DNA of 64,000 bases, from NCBI GenBank assembly GCA_944990035.1, contig CALYLX010000113.1, positions 248,001 to 312,000 on the forward strand. Direction: 5' to 3'. This DNA comes from Clitopilus passeckerianus. Lineage: Eukaryota > Basidiomycota > Agaricomycetes > Agaricales > Entolomataceae. The position numbers and the translations under genes are program-made. Numbering within the stretch: the first letter of the stretch is position 1; each line of letters starts with the position of its first letter. Positions 56,119-64,000 of this stretch are shown piece after piece. The notes beneath the pieces were generated by a model that saw only the letters and a program-made list of their open reading frames with translations, was not told the origin of the DNA and searched no databases.

Positions 56119-57828
56119 ATGGCACACGCGAACACGTCTGGTTTACCCCAACTTCCACCTGAGCTCTTAAGTGAAATCATCAGTTATTTCCCGACCCTAC
56201 CTTTCCCACTTACCCCTCGACCATTCCCCTCTAGCTATCCCTTTCTGCATGCACCACTCCCTGCTAATGAACCGAGGATACAGAGGATAGCTATTCTGAG
56301 ATCTCTATCCCAAACATGTCGCTCTCTACGAAATTTCTCGCACCGGCTAGCTTGGGAAGCAATCGAGGTGGTTTCGGTCAAAGTTGAGGCTATTGGGGCC
56401 GCCAGGAGACTCAGGAAAACAGTCGCCAAGGAAAATAGGCGGCATCTGGAGTGGCCAGAACAACTTGCAAGGGATGTGCGTCGCCAGCTACGGCTTGTAA
56501 CGGAAGATGGCGCTCTCCGAACGAATTTAAAGTGAGGGCATCCTCTTCTTCGCCTGCGCCCCTACTCACAGTGCTACCTCCAGGAGGATTACAGTCATTC
56601 TTCTCAAGCCATCCATCCAACTCCTAGAAGAACTTCTCAGTTCTTTTGTTTTGTTTCCCAATTTGCATACCGTACAGCTGCTTTCGCTTTCTGGTGGCAC
56701 GGGGCCTCGGGAAGATGTCAGTGAAGTGTTCTCCGGGTACGGGCGACCGCTCCTGTCCCTGAAGAGATTAGTACTTCCAGGTTATGCACAGGCCGTAATA
56801 GAGCATTCCCCACATCTTGAGGGTGTTGTCGCCACACTGGTGCCTAGCCTTGACCGAATTATCGGAAGGGATATGCTCGAAAAGATCTACAAGAACTGCC
56901 CATTTATCAAATCCATCCAAGGGTTTCCTATGGAGTGGCTAATGGATGCGAAAGGTGAATTCTGTCTTACCCTCCATGGAGAAAGCTTATATATGTTCAC
57001 CCAGCTATCTCGACAAATTGTCCTCGTATGACGACTCTCCGCATTGACGATACTCTCGCCTACATGTCTCTTTCGCCTCTTGAGCTGGTACGTGCCAACC
57101 CTAAGCTGTATCCATGTGCTTTTTACTGAAATTGTGGTCCATTAGCAAATCTTCCCCAAGATTTCTCTGGATTATCTACAGCATATCACTCTGGTGGCTC
57201 ATGCCGCTGGCCCTTATCACGTCCTATCACTGCACCAAGATTTAATCATGTTATGTGTGCTCCTTCTTGGTCGCGTCCCGGCCGTTGCTCTTGATGATAT
57301 TAGAGTCGTTCCAGATCCTCCGAATCCATTCACATCCCCGTTCCCTACCGCTTTCATGCCAGTTTGGTTTCTGGACAAAGTTATCCCTTGTGAAAGCCAT
57401 ACGTATATTTCCGAGGCTCCCTTGCTTAACGAACATCCGGAGTTTCGTACACTTACTGTCGACGTGCTTGGAATCAAACGTCCAGTCGCAGTCTTTACTG
57501 TTAGCCCCCCAGCTGGCGATGGCGGATGGCCTCGGTGAGGACCAATCAGGTTTAGACAATTTCAAAGCTGACATGCAATTTTTTCTCTTAACTCAGGCTC
57601 TCTCGCATGGAAGTGGGCTACCGAAGCGATGACGCTTTTGAGGAACTGTATGATCTAATGGAGATTCCTCTTGACCTCAAGAACCAGCCAGATCCTAAGC
57701 TAAATCACCAGCTGGCAAAGCCTCAAGGGTTTTTGTATCAACGTCGAGAACGATTCTATGATTCGGATGATTCGGAGTCTGGATCCGGGCTATCGTCGTC
57801 CGACGAGTCTGATATTTTATCCTCATGA
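56119..57828 (+). CDS. F-box-type protein, array copy 2
   Basis: Exons 56,119-56,531, 56,584-56,954, 57,005-57,087, 57,146-57,534 and 57,597-57,828 close in phase to 495 residues. The N-terminus has the F-box-like SGLPQLPPELLSEIISYFPT, then RIQRIAILRSLSQTCRSLRN and RLAWEAIEVVSVKVEAIG. The middle (LFPNLHTVQLL; LKRLVLPGYAQAVIEHSPHL; IYKNCPFIKSIQGFP; ISTNCPRMTTLRIDD) has leucine-rich-repeat-like spacing. The acidic/Ser-rich tail (YDSDDSESGSGLSSSDES) is specific to this copy. F-box proteins recruit substrates to SCF ubiquitin ligases through Skp1; the LRR-like part would be the substrate-binding surface. No lesion seen; this copy gives the exon model for the others. Confidence 0.85.
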
Positions 57829-58105
57829 TGATGGCGGGATGGCGGGTCACCCAATATCCGGCATGTACACATGGCAAACCTTGGATAGATGACCCACCCA
57901 GCGTCAACCCAGCATCGAGCCGGTCACCGACCCCAGCAATCCTCCATGGTGCATTACGAGGATTATTAGAAGCTAATTAGTCGAAAACTTATCTACCCCT
58001 GGGACCTCCTCTATTTAATGTGAACTATCTTTCCTCTTTTCTTGTAATTCCCCTTCGTCAGTAACGGTTGCAACAACGCCACGATCTCTATAGTTAGCGC
58101 CGAAA

Positions 58106-59763
58106 ATGTTGACCTTGGAAGGTTTATGCGCGGAACTTAGTCATCCGCCTCTTTTACCATCCCTTCCAGGACATTCCACTATCCCTTTCCCACACGAAAA
58201 CGATACAGGATTCCCTGGCCTTCCCACTGAGTTGCTTTACGAGATTATCTCCTACCTACCGTCTCTCCCGTTTCCCCTTGCATGGCGCTCCCATCCAACC
58301 CCCCATCCGAAAAAGCCCACTTCTCCCGACGAGCCCAAACTCGCGAGGGCCAAAATTCTACGCGCAATGTCTCAATCCTGCCGTTCCTTGCGCCGTTTCG
58401 CCTTGCCATTGGCTTGGGAAAGCATCGAGGTCATTTCAAGTAGATTTCGTCAATCTACTCCGGGGAAATGGAAGGAGGATCTAGCACGGACTCTCGTCAA
58501 GCAGCTGGAATTCGTTACTAGAGTGAATCCAGACTTGGCCAACTGTGTAAAGTTCGTTCGACCCTTTTCACAAATGACAGTACGGCCACTCAGTGTGCTT
58601 TCAGGTCGATTGCAGTTATGCTTTGCGATTCCACGAATGTTGATGCTACTTACGAACTCGCTCGCTGCCTCGCCCTCTTCCCAAACCTCCACACTATTCA
58701 GCTTCTGGGGAACGAGGGGAATGCCATCGACTTTTCCGACGCCCTTGAGAACAAATCGTTTACTTCTGTTCGCCTGGTTGTTCTTCCCCTTTTACTCAGG
58801 CGCTCCTGAAGTGCTGCCCAAACCTAAAGGCCGTGCACGCAATGCTAAATCCAGCGAGACCACGCAATCTCACCACTGGCAGGGCTATGCTGCAAGATGT
58901 TATACTTTCTTGTCCAGACGTCGAAGAGCTGGTGGGTTTGCCGATTGATTGGGTGACGGATTTTGTTGGTCGGTCATATATCTCACTATATCATGCTTTC
59001 GCTAACATGCGATGCTCAGATATCATTGAAGGTTGCCCGAAACTTCGTGTTGTGCCCATCCGGATTCGCCTAGGCGAAGCAGTGTTGGATTTGGTATGTT
59101 AACCCCCAGCATGTCTGGTAAACCACCCTAACCCGTTCACCCTCTCTATAGGATGTTGTCGCTTGCTTTTCACGGTTAAAAAATCTAGAGCATAGTTTTC
59201 TTGATGTTCTGGTGGACGGTATCATGACTGAGGAAGGACATTGGTATATGGATGTTGAAGACCTGATTGACGGATGCCTGGATGTCTTGGCCATGCAGCC
59301 GGTCTCTGAGGAGATGACACCAACCCGATATTGGCCTCTCGTCCCACAATGGGCGAAGGAAGAGGAGGAGATTACCCCTGCTTCGTTAATTTTCGTTCCA
59401 TTACCGCTGTTGAACGGACGCTCTCGACAACCTCCCCTCCCCTCGACTAGAATGAAGGGAATCAAGCTCCTCACCCTGAACATCTCCGAGACTCCCATGT
59501 TCATCAATGTGGTTATTGGCCTCAGGGGACTAAACCATAGCAAAGATTCGCCCACGTAAGCATCGATCCAATGGTCTTGTGGCCGAGGCACTGACATTCC
59601 TCCTCAATATAGAGCAGTATTCTATCAGAAGGGGGAAAGGACGCATGACATCTTCCAGGAGGTACAATATACGGCGCGCCCTGTCATCGGCATGAAATAT
59701 CTTGGTGATCTGTGGCTCTCCGACAATGATGGAGAGTTTAATTCGAGTTACGAATCTGATTAG
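58106..59763 (+). pseudogene. F-box-type protein, array copy 3, one-base frameshift
   Basis: Exons 58,106-58,551, 58,605-58,968, 59,020-59,093, 59,152-59,555 and 59,613-59,763. The F-box region reads TGFPGLPTELLYEIISYLPS, followed by AMSQSCRSLRRFALPLAWES. In exon 2, VRLVVLP runs into a premature stop, while FTQALLKCCPNLKAVHAML is open in the next frame. One C missing from the run at 58,786-58,789 explains it, and with it all exon phases close to 480 codons including stop. Downstream blocks are well kept (DVEELVGLPIDWVTDFVG; IIEGCPKLRVVPIRI; TARPVIGMKYLGDLWLSD). The gap 57,829-58,105 before it holds no gene. Either very recently disrupted or a base-calling error. Confidence 0.8.
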
Positions 59764-60009
59764 ACTTACAGAGACCATCCTGAATAGAAACGATTTCTTC
59801 GTCCGTTTTGACTACATCTCCGATGATTGGCCTACCGACAGGTAGCATGTATTCTACCTTCAAAAGCTTCCCCTCTCTGCGACCATAGATGAGGTCGCTG
59901 GAGAATGACGCAAGGCGCTAGAGTCGGTTATTAGGCAGCAAGCTTAAGGTTTGATACATAGGGGCCCGGTCACCGGGGAACCAGAGGAATACGTAACCAC
60001 ATTGTAAAC

Positions 60010-61880
60010 ATGAGGCCCAGCGCTTGTGGTGCACTGTGGAAACTCTTCTTCCAGCCTTCATCGTCCTCTTCCCCCAAGATCCCGCTCAAACCAGCCCAGC
60101 CAATGCCAGTGCTCATTGATGTGATGGAGGAGTTGAGGCAGGGTTGCGCTCCCGGCCCGGCGGTGAACCGGAACAAACCAGCCGGCTTTCCCGATGAACC
60201 AACCGTGACCTATTCCAATATTTGTGCACAACCAGCGAACCAGACCGGACTACCCAGCCTCCCAGCAGAGCTTCTCCACGAAATTGTAGCATGCCTACCA
60301 CCTCGTGTACCCTTTCCCATAGCACCTCGCTCGGGAGAGCACCCCTTCCTTGAGGCACCCTTGCCACGGTCTTCAGCACGAGTGCAAAGGAACCGAACAT
60401 TACGGTCGCTGGCAGAGACTTGCCAGTCTCTGCGGAAATTTACTCTGGAGCTTGCTTGGGAGAATATCGAGGCCCTAAGCGTTACGCACGCCATCATGCA
60501 AGATCAAGGATCCTGGGAGAAGGCTCTAGCAAGAGACCTGATTCGCCAGATAGAGATCACGACAAGAAACCCAGTCTTGGCTGCCCGTGTTCGGTAGGTT
60601 CCCCTGCTAGATTCAGATTGTTCATGAATAAATGAGATGATCAGAACTATTTCCGCGATTCTGACTTCGGATTCTTCTGAGGCCATTGCGAGAGGCCTTC
60701 GACGATGCTTCGAGCTCTTCCCAAATCTCCATACAGTGCAGCTCCTGACAATGTTGGATGTCACGAAACGTCCGGACCAAATGCATTATTGGGAGGCCTT
60801 CGCACGTGGGAGGCCAATGTTTTCTTCCATTCGACAACTGGTTCTTCCCCCATTCGCGAGCGCTCTCGTAAAATGTTGTCCATACTTGGAGACAGCTATT
60901 ACTATATTGCATCCTGAGCGAGAGACCGAGTTCGATCAAGGAAGAGGCATGCTCTCGGATTTACTGAACGGTTGCCCAAATTTAAAAGAGCTGGCTGGCT
61001 TCCCCATTTGGTGGGGCGTGGACCTCGACAGTGAGTCGTTTGAACCATTTGCATTTGGCAACATGATTATGACTTACTTGCGCCTGGAGAAATGATTGTG
61101 TCATGGCCGAAGCTGACAACGCTTGCCATCAACTCGTATAATCCATGGGATGTTCTGCCATCTGCGGTGCGTTGACACGCCGCCACCCAGGCCTGCCGGA
61201 CTGACATTCATCTAGGAACAAGTCTCCAAATTTCGATACTTCCCATGTCTACGGCATATATCTATCAACTTTGCTGATTTATCAGCGCGCGGTGAACCCA
61301 ACAACGTCGATCAGCAGCAGATAATAGCTGTCTGTCTTTGGACCGTTTGCTCTTCTCCCAACCCCCTCTTTCCGGATCCCTCGCCTCCCCGGGTACTACA
61401 AGAGGAATACGAGGCCCTTTTGACCAGCGGAAGTGAAGCTAGTTTCCCCACAAACTCTTCTAAGCGCATGAGCCACCTGGCATATACGTTGACACCCCCG
61501 CACCTTCGCATTGTACACGAAGATGTGGCCCAGAATGACGCAGTAGACCACCTCAGCAAAACGTCCAAGAGTCAAATGCCCTCCTCACCGTCGCTGACAG
61601 TCTACTCCCATGAATGGTACAAATTTTCAAGGTTCGAAGCCGTTGAAACACCTTGGGATCCTCAAACAACGCCCGCGAAGGAGTGAGTCGTTCATGTCCT
61701 ACAGCTTTTCTCCGCTGACTGGTTGACTTTACACCTAGTGCGATTACGGTATTCAAAGGGCGCCTCACACAAGATGAATTTGAAGACGTATATGACCCCA
61801 TTGGTGGCTCCTCGTCGAACAAGGCCCGACGGCTAATTCAGGAGCCTCCTAGAACACAGTTCCTAGCTCGTAAATTCTGA
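60010..61880 (+). CDS. F-box-type protein, array copy 4
   Basis: Exons 60,010-60,593, 60,645-61,030, 61,090-61,166, 61,216-61,682 and 61,739-61,880 close in phase to 551 residues. A ~75-residue N-terminal extension precedes TGLPSLPAELLHEIVACLPP, then LRSLAETCQSLRKFTLELAW. The middle has FELFPNLHTVQLL, IRQLVLPPFASALVKCCPYL, LSDLLNGCPNLKELAGFPIW and IVSWPKLTTLAINSY. The fourth exon carries YFPCLRHISINFADLSARGE and the last FKGRLTQDEFEDVYDPIGG. No frameshift is seen. The start is the first ATG in the frame; a later one at 60,103 (MPVLIDVMEEL) is possible. Likely an SCF substrate receptor, target unknown. Confidence 0.83.
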
Positions 61881-62255
61881 TCCAGGCGGACAAATGATTC
61901 TGCGTCTTCTAGACTGATTCTCTCGCCAAATTGTTCACTTCAGTCCCCATTCCATCGATACCAGCACTGAACTCGACAAAAGGTTTCTGTATCTTCTACT
62001 ACGCCAAAGGTATAGCACAAACAATAGGATATTTAATTCGGTAATCACACCAAACCCATGATATATTTCTTGAATAAAATCAGGTCGCATTTTATACGGT
62101 TCCGGCGTGTGTACACTACCGAAGTTCGCGATGAAATCGGTGAGGCCAAACGTGAGTACGAGGAAACTGCCATTTTGAAAGATTCTGGACCCTGCAACGC
62201 AAGACTCGCGTTTTGATGGTTAGCATGATAGCGTCTCTCATTCTGCCACCACTTC

Positions 62256-63982
62256 ATGCAACCTGAACATCGTCGTTCAGCGCGCCTCCGAGAAAATGGC
62301 GGGTGCGACGAGGCATCATACAACTACGCGAATACTAATAAAGCCAAGAAGGCCAAGCTCGAACCCGCCGATGTAAATGCCATTCACACCTCTCCGAAAA
62401 TTAGTAACATTTTGGGTCTCCCCGGACTACCACCTGAACTTCTCTATGAGATAGTCCCGAAGTTACCACTACCACTCCCCTTTCCTATCGCGCCGCGTCT
62501 TGACAATCAGCCACTGCTTGAGACGCCATTCGTAGATTCAGAACCGAGATTACAGCGGACAAAAACCTTACGCGCGTTGGCACAAACGTGTCAAAGTCTC
62601 AGGAAATTCGCGTTGCCTCTTGCTTGGGAAAAGATTGAGGTTGTCAGCGTCAGCAATCTGGACAGCACGGATTTGCAAGAAGGCCAAGATATCGCTCATC
62701 TCAGGAAGAAAAATCGAAAGAAATGGGAAAAGGAGCTCGCCACAGAGCTGATCTCGCAGCTTGAGATCGTGACGGTGAGGAGTCCAGAACTTGGGGTACA
62801 TGTAAAGTATGTTTTTGGACTTCCATGTTTTCCCCATCGGTTTTGACTCTAACTTCTTAGGAGTCTCACCACCTTTGTCACTACCCACTCCGCGAGATCT
62901 GTCCTTCGAGAACTTGCACGATGCCTCGCCGTTCTTCCCAACCTACACTCGGTCCAGCTGCTTGCTATGGCTTCGAATACGTTCTGGCCCGATGATAAAC
63001 AAGTAACTGCCGCTTTTCCATCAACGCTCGCATTCCCCTCGATCCGCCGCTTGGCACTATGCTCATTTGCCCAACCTTTGCTCAAGTGCTGTCCAAACTT
63101 GGAAGTACTGACTGCCACGCTGGATCCCACTCGGCCATACGACAAGGTAAAGGGCCGAGAGATGGTAAAAGACATGACAACGCATTGTGCTGGATTACAG
63201 GAGATTTCGGGGCTTCCAATCGACTGGGATCGGGATATCACTGGTTTGTCCCTTTCACCTCTACTATTAACGCAGCTGAATAACTTGCGTTCCCCGGCCA
63301 GACATAGTTACAAAGTGCGAGAAGTTGAACTCCATAGCCTTGAACGATTTTTGTCCATCGGAAGGTTTTCCGTCTGCGGTATTTATGTTCCTTGTGCTCT
63401 GACTGTTCCTGCTGATTGATTCTCTGCTTGTTTGTCGAACAGGCAACAGTGTCCCGTTTGGTGCATCTACCTAGCCTATCCCATATCTCGGTGCATTTGC
63501 AACAGACCAGCGACGAGGGTGATCCCTCAACAGAACAACAGGATATCCTCATGCAATGTATTATCGCCGTGACGGGTGCTTACAACCCATTGTACGATAC
63601 AGCCGTCCACGAATTCGATGCTCCAAAAGAGGTTGAGGACGAGAGGAGGAAGAGGATCTTTTCCACACCGAAGAATCAGCGAAGCCTCTCGAATGACCCA
63701 ATCGTGGCTTTCCGGATTGGCCCTTGGCTTGCGCCGTGGGTCTGGAGATATGTTTGTTCTCTCTCCCGGGAAAATGCAGATCGCTTGGACCGGTGGTTAG
63801 AGAGAAAACCTCTTCCCACTGTTACAATGTACAGCAATGGAAGTCACTTCGGCGTCATCACGGGTAGCAGGCATCGAGGCACGGACAACTTCGAAGACCT
63901 TCGGTCTGTCTATCAATTTGGGTTAACCCCAATTTACGGCTTGCTAACGGATGATCAGGTCAATCACTGCAAAGCTCTGTGA
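62256..63982 (+). CDS. F-box-type protein, array copy 5
   Basis: Exons 62,256-62,806, 62,861-63,243, 63,302-63,378 and 63,443-63,982 close in phase to 516 residues. The basic N-terminus (EHRRSARLRENGG ... NKAKKAKLEP) could be a nuclear signal. The F-box region is LPGLPPELLYEIVPKLPLPL, then LRALAQTCQSLRKFALPLAW and EKIEVVSVSNL. Later blocks are LAVLPNLHSVQLL, IRRLALCSFAQPLLKCCPNL, GLQEISGLPIDWDRD and IVTKCEKLNSIALND. The final exon diverges from the other copies after HLPSLSHISVHL and ends at TGA 63,980-63,982, 18 bases before the window edge. A further exon beyond the edge cannot be excluded. The spacer 61,881-62,255 has no gene. Confidence 0.82.
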
Positions 63983-64000
63983 AAAAAGTGAGGATCCCTT

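Overview
The window is nuclear DNA of a filamentous basidiomycete, most likely an Agaricomycete. Almost every gene is split by short introns (about 45-75 bases, GT...AG, often with a CTGAC/CTAAC-like branch site). The gene families also fit: a NACHT-type STAND ATPase, expanded BTB and F-box families, and a DUF6593-type protein. There is no operon structure, no CRISPR array and no recognisable tRNA or rRNA gene. Exon coordinates below come from reading splice sites by eye and checking that reading phases close.

Region 1 (1-13,040) is bounded by two diverged copies of a ~1.4 kb sequence in inverted orientation (13-1344 and 11,603-13,040). Between them lie BCP1 (ribosomal-protein chaperone/export factor, minus), PUT1 (mitochondrial proline dehydrogenase, plus, sharing a ~230 bp divergent promoter with BCP1), two decayed fragments of PUT1, a small three-exon gene of unknown function, and a NACHT ATPase gene (minus) whose 3' end runs into a hairpin-like repeat.

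Region 2 (13,041-21,995) is accessory and decayed. It holds an ankyrin-repeat scrap, an unrecognised acidic-tail gene, and two convergent damaged copies plus one 3' fragment of a fungal family with GGAV...SD(I/V)DVF motifs that may be nucleotidyltransferase-like.

Region 3 (21,996-36,424) has two paralogous, mostly disordered Ser/Pro-rich proteins (21,996-24,292 and 33,044-34,753), a tandem pair of BTB/POZ genes (the second with a one-base frameshift), an F-box-like relic, and two intact GFA/CENP-V-type zinc proteins on either side of the second disordered-protein gene.

Region 4 (36,688-53,699) is mostly housekeeping and dense: a seven-exon single-pass membrane protein, a ten-exon RSC1/RSC2-like bromodomain-BAH chromatin-remodelling subunit, a C2H2 zinc-finger factor built from two 28-base micro-exons, a GH71/99-like protein with a very long disordered tail, a Yfh7-like P-loop kinase divergently transcribed from it, and a DUF6593-like gene.

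Region 5 (54,064-63,982) is a head-to-tail array of five paralogous F-box-type genes, all on the plus strand. Copies 2, 4 and 5 read through cleanly, copy 3 needs one extra base and copy 1 has several lesions.

Several disrupted genes here carry single-base losses in or next to short runs of one base. This could mean real decay or uncorrected sequencing errors, and should be settled before any of them is called a pseudogene.
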